Source: Actinopolymorpha singaporensis
GTDB taxonomy: Bacteria; Actinomycetota; Actinomycetes; Propionibacteriales; Actinopolymorphaceae
Length of the DNA stretch: 64,000 bases
Assembly (NCBI RefSeq): GCF_900104745.1
Contig: NZ_LT629732.1
Location: 6,001,981 to 6,065,980 of the forward strand
Reading direction: 5' to 3'
Shown: positions 1-8,239 of the stretch, piece by piece
Layout: each line of letters opens with the position of its first letter
Position numbering within the stretch: position 1 is the first letter of the stretch
Notes under the pieces: model-generated
The model's database searches: none
What the model was told of the DNA's origin: nothing
What the model saw: the letters and a program-made list of their open reading frames with translations, nothing else
Program-made: the position numbers and the translations under genes

Positions 1-2398
1 CGGTCGAGGTGGCGGCATCTCACGGGGACGTGCGCCTGGTGGAGCTGGCCCCGCTGCGTACGGCAGACGAGCTCGCCCACACCGTCCTCACCGCCGTCGG
101 CCTGCGTGACGGCGGTCTGTTCCCCCGGGCCGGCGACACCACGCCGACCGACCGGCTGGTGGCGGCGCTGGCCGACCGGCCGCTGCTCCTGGTCCTGGAC
201 AACTGCGAGCACCTCGTCGAGCCGGTCGCAGCGTTCGCCCACCGGCTGCTGGCGGCCGCCCCGGCCCTGCGGATCCTCGCCACCAGCCGTGAACCGCTCG
301 GCATCACCGGTGAGCAGCTGTGGCCCGTCCGGGGGCTGGCGGGGACGGCCGCGGTCCGGCTGTTCGCCGAACGGGCCGCGGCTGTTCGCCCCGACATCGC
401 CCTGGGCCCGCCGGACGAGGACGTCGTACGCCGGATCTGCGCGAGCCTCGACGGACTTCCCCTGGCGATCGAGCTGGCCGCGGCCCGGCTCCGGACACTG
501 GACGTGGGCGACCTGGCCGACCGGCTGGGCGACAGAGTTGGCGACGGAGTGGGCAACAGAGTTGGCGAGCGCTTCGCGTTGCTCTCCCGCGGCAGCCGGG
601 CCGCCGACGCCCGCCACCAGACCCTGCGGGCGGTCGTCGCCTGGAGCTTCGACCTGCTCAGCCCTGACGAGCAGGCGATGACCCGCAGGCTCAGCGTCTT
701 CGCCGGTGGCGCGACCGTCGCGTCAGCCGCCCAGGTGTGCGGGGTGGGCGATCCGGCCACGGACGAGGATCTCCTGGGCTCCCTCGCCGACAAGTCGCTG
801 GTGGAGTTCGACCAGGGCCGTTACCGGATGCTCGCCACGATCGCGGCGTACGGCATGGAACAACTCGCGTCGGCCGGTGAGGCCCAGGACTGCGTTCGGG
901 CACACGCCGACCACTTCCTCGCCTTGGCAGTCACCGCCGACCTGCACCTGCGCGGTGCCGACCAGCCGACCTGGCTGAGCCGGCTGGACGCCGAACAGGA
1001 GAACCTCCTGGCCGCGCTGCGACGAACGGTCGAGGCCGGTGAGGCCGAACGGGCAGCGGCATTGTTCGCCGCCATGGCGCCGTACCTGTGGATGCGGGGC
1101 CTGCGCGGCGCGGTGACCGGGCCGGCGGTCGCGCTCCTGGACCTGCTGGGAACGCGCCCTCCGGCCGGCGCCGCGGACGGCTACCTCCTGGCCGCCCTCA
1201 CCGCGGCCGCGGACCCGGCCGGGCGCCCGGCCTGGGAGAGACATCGGGCCACCGCGGAGGCCCTGGTCGCCGCCACGTCGCCGCACCATCCGGTGATCAC
1301 CTTCCTGTGGCCGATGATCAACGCGGCGGCGACCGATCCCGGGTCGTGCTCGCCGTGCTCCGGGCCGGCCTGGCCGGACCGGATCCGTGGGAGCGCGCCG
1401 CCGCCCGGATCATCTGGGGCTACCCCCACCTCGCCGCCGGTGACGTGGACGCGGCCGGACGCGAGTTCAGCGCCGCGGCCGAGGAGTTCCGTGCGCTCGG
1501 CGACCGGTGGGGTACGGCGCTGGCGCTGGACGGGCTGGCCGGCGCCGCGGACCTTCGCGGTGACCACGCGCGGGCGCTCGTCCTCACCGACGAGGCGCTC
1601 GTCCTCGCCGAGCAACTGGACGCCGCGGAGGACGTCGCCGACCTGTTGTGCAACCGCGGCGACTACGCCCTGCGCCCCGCCGGGCTGGCTGTGGGAGACA
1701 CCGGCGGATGCGACCTGACCGCGGCGCGCGGCGACTTCGAACGCGCCGCCGCGGTCGCCCGCCGCGTCGGCAGCCCTGCTTACCTGGCCGGTGCGCTGCG
1801 CGGGCTGGCCGACGTCGCCCGCCTCGCCGGCGACCTGGACGAGGCGACCCGGCTGTACGAGGAAACGCTGGCTCGGCTCACCCCGCACTGGGTGAAGAGC
1901 GACCGGCACGTGGTCCGGGCACTTCTCGGCCTGGGCCGGATCGCCCAGGAGCGCGGCGACCTCGCCACCGCACGCACCCGGATGCGCGAGGCGGCCGCGA
2001 CCGCGGTGGCCCGGGGCCCGCTGTACGACTGCGCTCTGGCCGTGGAGGCGCTCGCCGGCACCGCACTGTGTGACGACGAGCCCGCGACGTCCGCCCGGCT
2101 GCTGGCGGTGGCCGGCGAGCTCCGCGGGGTCGTCACGACCGACGACCGCGAGGTCGCCCGGGTCCGTGCCGGGGCGCGGGCCCGGCTCGGTGAGGACGGT
2201 TACGCCGCCGCGTACGCCACCGGCACCGGCCTGTCCCTGGCCGAGGCCTGCCGGCTGGCCGGCGTACCCGAGGAGGTCCTCGCCGCTTCCTCGCGCGACC
2301 GGAACGGCAGGCCGCCCGACCTACCCGACGGCCCGCCCACATCCCCGGCCACCTCCCCGCTCACCGGGCCGGAGGCCGGTGGTGAGCGTTCGGTGTGA
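1..2398 (+). pseudogene. SARP/AfsR-type ATPase-TPR transcriptional regulator, 5' partial, apparent frameshift
   Basis: The frame is open from the window edge; the GTG at 9 is internal. Seen: a Walker B-like segment LLVLDNCEHL (about 187-216) and the motif ATSREPLGI (about 280-306), typical of the STAND ATPase module of AfsR/SARP and related regulators. The P-loop and the DNA-binding domain should lie just upstream of the window. At about 1329-1340 the coding signal moves by one base into another frame (AAATD then RSRVVLAVLRAGL), which carries TPR-like helices to the TGA at 2396-2398; past that point the original frame reads as Pro/Arg-rich nonsense to 1718. No LuxR helix-turn-helix is seen at the C-terminus, which favours an N-terminal BTAD/wHTH type. 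The shift may be a real mutation or a one-base sequencing error. It may regulate the FAD monooxygenase that follows (inference). Confidence 0.7.
519..566 (+). repeat. 12-bp tandem repeat, four degenerate units
   Basis: Four 12-bp units starting at 519, 531, 543 and 555 encode DRLG-DRVG-DGVG-NRVG inside the ATPase region of the truncated regulator. The period keeps the reading frame. Confidence 0.8.
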
Positions 2399-2431
2399 GC
2401 GCGGTGAGCGGCCGCGGCCACTCTCGTCCAC

Positions 2432-3703
2432 ATGACGCCCACACAGAAAAGAACCCGGACCGTGCTGATCTCCGGTGCCGGTGTCGCCGGTCCCGCGCTG
2501 GCCTTCTGGCTGGCGCGGTACGGCTTCCGTCCGACGATCGTCGAACGCGCGCCTGCCCTGCGCGAAGGCGGTTACGCCGTGGACTTCCGGGGCGAGGCAC
2601 ACCTGTCCGTGCTGGAGCGCATGGGCATCCTGGCCGACGTCCGAGCCGCGCAGACGCACATGGGCGCCATGGCGTACGTCAACGACGCCGGCCGAGAGGT
2701 GTCCCGGATGCCGGCGGACGTGTTCTCCGGCGACCTGGAGATCCTCCGCGGCGACCTCGGCCGGATCCTGTACGACGCCACGAAGGAGCAGACCGAGTAC
2801 GTCTTCGGCGACTCGATCACAGCCCTCGCCGAGGATGCCGACGGCGTGACCGCCTCGTTCGAGCGAGCCGAACCCCGGCGGTTCGACCTGGTGGTGGGCG
2901 CGGACGGCGTGCACTCCACGGTGCGGTCGCTGGCCTTCGGGCCGGAGGAGGCGTACGTCCGGCCGACCGGGCTGTACTCCGCCATCTTCACCACCCCGAA
3001 CCACCTCGGCCTCGACCACGCCGGCCGCGCCTACCTCACGCCCGGCCGGCTCGTCGCGGTCTACAGCGCCCGCGACAACACCGAAGCCAAGGCGGTGTTC
3101 TACTTCGCGGCCCCCGGCGCCCCGTCCCACGACCGCCGCGACGTCGCCGCCCAGCAGCGGATGGTTGCCCGGGCCTACGCCGGCAACGGCTGGGAGACCG
3201 AACGACTGCTGGCCGCCATGCCGTCCGCGCCCGACTTCTGGTTCGACTCGATCAGCGCGGTACGGATGGACTCGTGGAGCCGCGGCCGGGTGGCGCTCCT
3301 CGGCGACGCGGCCTGGTGCCCGACCCCGCTGTCCGGGATGGGCACCGGCCTGGCGATCGTCGGCGCGTACGTGCTCGCCGGTGAGCTCGCCCTGGCCGGC
3401 GGCGATCACCAGGCGGCGTTCGCGCGGTACGAGGATGCGCTGGCCGAGTACGTCCGCGGATGCGCCAAGCAGGCCGACGGTGTGGCCAACTGGATGGTGC
3501 CGGGCAACCGGTTCATGGCGTGGTTCGTGCACCAGAACTACCGGTTGCTCCCGTACGTGCCCTGGAAGGGCCGGATCGCGGCCTCCATCCGGCGGACCGC
3601 GAACGCGATCGACCTGGCCGACTACGGGTCTGTCCTGCGGACCAGGCAGAACAGAGCTTGTGGCAGCGCGCTGGCGCCGAGCGACAACGCGGCCGCGCGG
3701 TAG
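2432..3703 (+). CDS. FAD-dependent monooxygenase (PHBH/TetX-like fold)
   Basis: 423 residues starting ATG 33 bp after the regulator. Seen: an N-terminal dinucleotide-binding motif GAGVAGPALAFWL (about residues 15-27), a mid-protein VVGADGVHSTVR motif (about 153-164), and the second FAD motif GDAAWCPTPLSGMGTGLAI (about 290-308). This order is that of group A flavoprotein hydroxylases such as PHBH, TetX and polyketide-tailoring oxygenases, which use NAD(P)H and O2. Length is normal for the family. The substrate cannot be read from sequence. The position right after an SARP-type regulator suggests a small specialised-metabolism or drug-inactivation unit whose other members, if any, lie upstream of the window. 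The 3' end is followed directly by the GNAT-NUDIX gene on the same strand. Confidence 0.85.
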   Translation: MTPTQKRTRTVLISGAGVAGPALAFWLARYGFRPTIVERAPALREGGYAVDFRGEAHLSVLERMGILADVRAAQTHMGAMAYVNDAGREVSRMPADVFSGDLEILRGDLGRILYDATKEQTEYVFGDSITALAEDADGVTASFERAEPRRFDLVVGADGVHSTVRSLAFGPEEAYVRPTGLYSAIFTTPNHLGLDHAGRAYLTPGRLVAVYSARDNTEAKAVFYFAAPGAPSHDRRDVAAQQRMVARAYAGNGWETERLLAAMPSAPDFWFDSISAVRMDSWSRGRVALLGDAAWCPTPLSGMGTGLAIVGAYVLAGELALAGGDHQAAFARYEDALAEYVRGCAKQADGVANWMVPGNRFMAWFVHQNYRLLPYVPWKGRIAASIRRTANAIDLADYGSVLRTRQNRACGSALAPSDNAAAR

Positions 3704-3713
3704 CCTGCCCGGC

Positions 3714-4652
3714 GTGACCTCCTCAGCGCCCACGCCCGGTCCCGACGAGTCCGCAGGCCCGCTCACCGACGGCCTGGTGACCCTGCGGCCCACGAAGGCG
3801 ACCGATCCGTACCACTTCGTCGTCGTCGCCCAGGACCGGCAGGTCGGCCACGTCGAGCTCCACGACCTCGGCGGCGGGGTGGGCGAGCTCACCTGGGGCA
3901 TCGAGGAGACCCATCGACGGCAGGGGTACGCCACCCGCGCGGTCCGGCTGGCCACCGTCCACGCCCTGCGGGACCTCGGCCTGCACCGGGTCCAGGCCGA
4001 GGTCCCGGCCCACGACCGGGCGTCGCTGCGGATCGCCTCCCGGGCGGGGCTGCGCCGGGAGGGTCTGCTGCGCGCGCACCGCACGGCGCAGGGCGAACGC
4101 CACGACGTTGTGGTGCTGGCCCGGCTGACCGGCGACCCCGAGCCGGAGACTCAGGAAGGGTTCATCGGCCTCGTCAACTCCAGCCTGCCGCGAACCCGGC
4201 TGATCGCGCACGTGGTGGTCCGCGACCCCCAGCAACGGGTCCTGCTCGCCCAGGTGACGTACAAGCCGGACTGGGAGCTGCCCGGCGGCGTGGTCGAGCC
4301 GTTCGAGTCGCCGCGCGAGGGTGCCGTACGGGAGACGTGGGAGGAGATCGGCATCGAACTCCCGATCGGGAAGCTCCTGAGCGTCGACTGGCTGCCGCCG
4401 TGGCGGGGGTGGGACGACGCGGTGGAGCTTCTCTTCGACGGCGGGGTGCACGAGCCGGAGGCGCTGCTGTCGACGTTCACGCTGGCGCCGCACGAGATCA
4501 AGCAGGTGGAGTTCTGCACCCTCGACCAGGTGCGCGAGCGCTGCCTGCCCGGGACGTACCGCCGGATGGCGGCCGTGCTGGGTGCGCCCGAGGGCGCGGT
4601 GCTCTACCTCGAACGCGGCGTCACTCCCGGCTCCCCCGACCCCCTGGTCTGA
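3714..4652 (+). CDS. GNAT acetyltransferase-NUDIX hydrolase fusion
   Basis: 312 residues from GTG 3714, 10 bp after the monooxygenase stop; an upstream-extended frame would run through that gene, so GTG is preferred. Residues about 21-138 are GNAT-like of the RimJ type: LRP near 24-26, acetyl-CoA-binding RRQGYA at about 68-73, and the NxAS-like DRASLRIASRAGLRREG region. The helices that normally follow LRP are shortened, so the acetyltransferase half looks reduced. Residues about 160-305 form a NUDIX domain with a complete box, G-x5-E-x7-RETWEEIGI, at about 192-214, so metal-dependent pyrophosphohydrolase activity is plausible. Fusions of these two domains are known but the physiological substrate is not. 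It converges on the lipoprotein gene with 21 bp between stops. Confidence 0.85.
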   Translation: MTSSAPTPGPDESAGPLTDGLVTLRPTKATDPYHFVVVAQDRQVGHVELHDLGGGVGELTWGIEETHRRQGYATRAVRLATVHALRDLGLHRVQAEVPAHDRASLRIASRAGLRREGLLRAHRTAQGERHDVVVLARLTGDPEPETQEGFIGLVNSSLPRTRLIAHVVVRDPQQRVLLAQVTYKPDWELPGGVVEPFESPREGAVRETWEEIGIELPIGKLLSVDWLPPWRGWDDAVELLFDGGVHEPEALLSTFTLAPHEIKQVEFCTLDQVRERCLPGTYRRMAAVLGAPEGAVLYLERGVTPGSPDPLV

Positions 4653-4673
4653 GGGAGCCGGCTGCTTCGTCAG

Positions 4674-5738
4674 CTACTTCGTCTGCACCGACGCCAGCCC
4701 GCGGTCGACGCCGAGCAGGCGGACCCTTCCGTCACCCTTGCCCTTGGCGGGAACGTGGGCCACCACCTGCCACACCCAGGTCGTGCGGACGAGGGTCTGC
4801 CCGATCCGGTATCCCGTGTAGGCAGCCACCGGGTTCGACCTGTCGAACTCCAGGGGGGCCGAACCTCGGGCCTGGTAGTTCTCGATCTCGTTCATGGTGA
4901 ACAGTTCCAGCGCGCCGCCGTCGGCGGTCGCCAGCGCGCGGACCGACGTCACCTCGTACCTGTGGCGGTAGACGAACGCCGGGGACCGGCCCTTCTGCAC
5001 GGCCGCCTGCTGTGCCCGCGCGGTCTGCGGATGGGGAGCGAACGCCCAGGCCTGCGGCGCCTTCGGACCACCGGTCAGCAGCAGGGCGTAGGCGGTCGCC
5101 GTCTTGTCCGGCGGCCGGATCAGGGTGCCGGCGTCGGCGGCGGGCAGCACGACCGGCGCATCGCCGCGCTCGGCGAGGGCGGGCAGCCGGGCGCCGTCGT
5201 CCAGGACCACCGACTGCGCGGCCTTCCACGTCGACCCGGCGCTGGGCCGGGTCATCAGGTCTACCACCGTGCGAGCACCCTTGCCCGACCGCTGCCCGCT
5301 CGCCTGTCCCGGCTGGCCCGGCACCTGATCGGTGGTGGAGACGGCGAGGAACCACACCGGATACCCGGAGAACCTCGGAAGGTGGACCACCGTCCCGGAC
5401 CTGCTCGGCGAGGTGAGCGCCGACCTGCCCTCGGGATCGAAGCCGTGGGCGACGCGCAGGCCGCCCTGACCGGCCCGCAGCAGCGGTCCGGATTCCACGG
5501 ACGTGAGCAGGCGGGCGTTGCGGGTGCCGGCGGCCCTCGCCTGGATCCGGTCGTACCGGCGTACGACCGGCACCGTGTCCTCGGCGCTGATCGGGGCCCA
5601 CGCCGGCGCGGCTCCGGTCTTCTCCTTCGGCATCGTCACGCAGCCGGACGCGGTGGCGGCGACCACGGTCACCGTGGCCGCGAGCGCGAGGACCATCCGG
5701 CGGCGCGGGTTCGGCCGACCCCTACTGACGCTGCTCAT
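4674..5738 (-). CDS. Secreted lipoprotein of unknown function
   Basis: 354 residues from ATG 5738. The first 33 residues are a lipoprotein signal: Arg-rich n-region, hydrophobic core LALAATVTVVAATA, and lipobox ASGC with Cys33 as the lipidation site. I do not recognise the mature domain. It contains a MNEIENYQARG segment and a C-terminal TLVRTTWVWQVVAHVPAKG segment resembling uncharacterised actinobacterial exported proteins. The start lies inside the end of the upstream membrane-protein gene (17-bp overlap), so the two are translationally coupled and probably work together at the cell surface (inference). A longer Arg-rich extension of the frame to 6140 was rejected because it only mirrors the repeats of the upstream gene. 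Confidence 0.75.
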   Translation of the reverse strand: MSSVSRGRPNPRRRMVLALAATVTVVAATASGCVTMPKEKTGAAPAWAPISAEDTVPVVRRYDRIQARAAGTRNARLLTSVESGPLLRAGQGGLRVAHGFDPEGRSALTSPSRSGTVVHLPRFSGYPVWFLAVSTTDQVPGQPGQASGQRSGKGARTVVDLMTRPSAGSTWKAAQSVVLDDGARLPALAERGDAPVVLPAADAGTLIRPPDKTATAYALLLTGGPKAPQAWAFAPHPQTARAQQAAVQKGRSPAFVYRHRYEVTSVRALATADGGALELFTMNEIENYQARGSAPLEFDRSNPVAAYTGYRIGQTLVRTTWVWQVVAHVPAKGKGDGRVRLLGVDRGLASVQTK

Positions 5739-6951
5739 CGCCGTCTCCGGTGTCGCTGCGGTCCCTGAGGTCATGGCTGTCCCCGGTGTCGGGCCAGTGG
5801 TGCCTGTCCCTGAGGTCAGGGCTGTGCTCGTTCTGGGAATCCGGACGTGAGGTGTCCGGTCGGCCGGGCCGGCCGTCGTACAGCCGGTCCGGCCGGCTCG
5901 GTGCACTCGGGTTCGGTGAACCCGGCGGCGCCGAAGGTCGCCGGGCACCGGCGGGCCGCCAGGGAAGTGCGGGAGAGGCGGGACCGGACGTGGCGCTGTT
6001 GCCGGAGGAGTCCCACCCAGGTCGCGTACGGCGCGGAGCGGCTGTCGAAGTCGGCGGCTGGCCGACCGGCGCCCTATCCGGCGCCCTATCCGGCGCCTTA
6101 TCCGGCGCCTTATCCGGCGCCCGGTCCGGCGGTACCTCACCGGCCGGTACCTCGCCGGGCGGCGGCGCCTCGGCGTCGTCGCCCGGCTGCGTCTCCGACG
6201 AGTCCAGCCAGCTCGGCCGCTCGTCGGTGGAGCGTTCGGCCGCCGGCCTGCCGGCCCAGTATTCGTTCTCCTCCCAGGCCTCCCGGCCCTCCCACAGCAG
6301 TTCGTCGTCGTCCTCGCGCCGCCGCCGGCGCGGGCCGGGCCGCCGGCCCCACAGCAGCAGGACCGCGGCCAGGACGAGCAGGGCCAGGCCCACGGCGAAC
6401 ACCACTACCGCGAACCGGAACGCGCCGGGAAACTCGACTCCGGCGGTGACGCGGACGTCCACGCCGGGCCGGCCGTCGGCGTTCATGACCACGACGTCGT
6501 ACGGTCCGTCGGCCAGGCGCCACGACAACGTGCGGGCGCCGGGACCGGACTGCTCGGCGACCCACCAGCCCAGCCGGTCAGGGGGTACGAGGCGGTCGGC
6601 GGAACCGGCGACCGGGCGGGTGCGCATCGTCGAGGGGACGCCGAACTCCACCACCTGGGCGCCCGCGGACCCGGCGAGGTAGCTGCGGACGTCGACATGG
6701 TTCCCGATGCCGACGAACACCTGCTGACCGCGCCTCATGGGCTCGGCGGTGACCACCAGCCGGGCGTCGTAGTAACGGATGAGGTCCGGAGACGTTGCGA
6801 TCGCCACGCCCCTGGTGGTGAGGCGGTGGGTGCCGGCGGTCAGCACGTCGCCGGGGCCGATCAGGCCGAACACCGCCACCCCGCCCGCGACGGCACCGAG
6901 AAGTCCCAGGAGTCCGGCAAGGACACCTGTCACCACTCGAAAGACGCGCAT
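5722..6951 (-). CDS. Two-pass membrane protein with repeat-rich cytoplasmic tail
   Basis: 409 residues from ATG 6951 (a GTG two codons upstream is an alternative). Seen: a transmembrane helix at about residues 5-33, an extracytoplasmic domain of about 150 residues, a second helix at about 180-203 (FAVVVFAVGLALLVLAAVLLL), then an Arg cluster and a long Pro/Asp/Arg-rich tail containing a 12-bp tandem repeat (APDK/APDR units). The topology is that of a sensor or scaffold with an outside domain and a disordered inside tail. No enzymatic motif is visible. It overlaps the downstream lipoprotein gene by 17 bp. Confidence 0.7.
   Translation of the reverse strand: MRVFRVVTGVLAGLLGLLGAVAGGVAVFGLIGPGDVLTAGTHRLTTRGVAIATSPDLIRYYDARLVVTAEPMRRGQQVFVGIGNHVDVRSYLAGSAGAQVVEFGVPSTMRTRPVAGSADRLVPPDRLGWWVAEQSGPGARTLSWRLADGPYDVVVMNADGRPGVDVRVTAGVEFPGAFRFAVVVFAVGLALLVLAAVLLLWGRRPGPRRRRREDDDELLWEGREAWEENEYWAGRPAAERSTDERPSWLDSSETQPGDDAEAPPPGEVPAGEVPPDRAPDKAPDKAPDRAPDRAPVGQPPTSTAAPRRTRPGWDSSGNSATSGPASPALPWRPAGARRPSAPPGSPNPSAPSRPDRLYDGRPGRPDTSRPDSQNEHSPDLRDRHHWPDTGDSHDLRDRSDTGDGDEQRQ
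6068..6127 (-). repeat. 12-bp tandem repeat, five units
   Basis: Five 12-bp units (ggcgccYtatcc, the last diverged) lie in frame in the membrane-protein gene and encode DRAP/DKAP tetrapeptides. Confidence 0.9.
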
Positions 6952-7161
6952 GCTCACCCGCCGACCCCCGCGAACCGTTGGCACCACCCATGGGGACAGG
7001 TGTCGAAGCGGCGACCTCGCCGGTCGCTGGACCAGCCGCTGACCGGATCGGCGGACTACTTCGACGCGCCCCAGGCCCGCTAGCCTAACGAAGCGCCGGC
7101 GCATGACGGTCCCACCGGCCGCCCGGCTGTGGACGAGTGGTCCGCAGGGCGACGAGACGGG

Positions 7162-8160
7162 CTAGAACAGCGCGGCGCTGAGCTGCCTGCGAGCCGTCCG
7201 CACGAGCTCGTCGTCGCCTCCGACCACCTCGAACAGCTCCAGCAGATGCACCCGCAGCGTGTCGCGGTCGGCCCCGGCGGACCGGCGGATGGCGTCGATG
7301 AGCCGGTCGAACGCGGCCCGCGGCTGACCGTCGGCCACGTCGACGTCAGCAGCGAGACACTGAGCCTGAACGTCGTCGGGGCGGGCGGCCGCGTCGGACC
7401 GCACTGTCGTCGGGTCGAGGGTGCGCACCCGGCGAACGAGCTGAACCTGGGCGAGCCCGCTCTTGGCCTCCTCGTCGGCGGGCGTCTGGGTCAGGATCTT
7501 CTCGTACGCCGCGACCGCGCCGTCGAGGTCGTCGCGGGCCAGCGCCTCGTCGACCTCGGCGAACCTCGGGTCGCCGGCGTCCTCTTCGGGGGCATCCTTC
7601 GGCGCTTCGCCGCCGCCGATGGGCTGCGCGGTGCCGGTGACGCCCTGCCCGGCGGCGAGCCGGAGCAACTCGTCGAGGAACTGGCGTACCTGCGACTCGG
7701 GCACCGCACCCTGGAACAGCGGCACCAACTGACCGCCGACCACGGCCACCACCAGCGGGATGCTCTGGATGCCGGCCGCCTGGGCGAGCCGGGGGTTGGC
7801 GTCGACGTCGATCTTGGCGAGGACGAACTTCCCGGCGTACTCCGCCGCCAGCTTCTCCAGCACCGGGCTGAGCTGCTTGCACGGCTGGCACCACGTGGCC
7901 CAGAAGTCGATCACGACCGGCACGGTCGCGGACCGGTTGACGACCTCGGCCTGGAAGGTGGCCTCGGTGACGTCGACGACGAATCCGCCGCCCGCGCCGC
8001 CGGCACCTCCCGGGGCACCCGTTGCCCCGGCCGTGGTGCCGGGGGCACCCGCGGCACCTGCCGATGCGGGGCGGCCGCCCGGGGCGCCGGCCGGCTGGTT
8101 GGCCCGGTTCGCGAGTCCGGACAGGTCGACAGCGCCGTAGCGGGAGAAGTTTCCGGTCAT
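7162..8160 (-). CDS. Thioredoxin-TPR protein (YbbN/CnoX family)
   Basis: 332 residues from ATG 8160 (MTGNFSRYGAVDLSGLA, the usual start of actinobacterial members; a start at 8196 would add 12 unlikely residues). After a Gly/Ala/Pro linker comes a thioredoxin fold with an intact redox motif FWATWCQPCKQ, the cis-Pro segment SIPLVV, and then an alpha-helical TPR region to the C-terminus. Proteins with this arrangement act as redox-linked chaperones or thiol holdases. A homologue sits close to the thiolase and epimerase genes in mycobacteria (from memory), so its presence in the same neighbourhood fits the conserved backbone. Confidence 0.88.
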   Translation of the reverse strand: MTGNFSRYGAVDLSGLANRANQPAGAPGGRPASAGAAGAPGTTAGATGAPGGAGGAGGGFVVDVTEATFQAEVVNRSATVPVVIDFWATWCQPCKQLSPVLEKLAAEYAGKFVLAKIDVDANPRLAQAAGIQSIPLVVAVVGGQLVPLFQGAVPESQVRQFLDELLRLAAGQGVTGTAQPIGGGEAPKDAPEEDAGDPRFAEVDEALARDDLDGAVAAYEKILTQTPADEEAKSGLAQVQLVRRVRTLDPTTVRSDAAARPDDVQAQCLAADVDVADGQPRAAFDRLIDAIRRSAGADRDTLRVHLLELFEVVGGDDELVRTARRQLSAALF

Positions 8161-8239
8161 GCCTCCGATTGTCCCCGACCGGGGCCGCTCGGCCACACAG
8201 GCCCTCGGGGTGTCCGGCCAGTTGTGGCCTCGGGCCGTA

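Noticed and set aside
5739-6140. N-terminal extension of the lipoprotein gene
   Set aside because: It would place an Arg-rich 134-residue stretch before a clear lipoprotein signal and overlaps the upstream gene in another frame.
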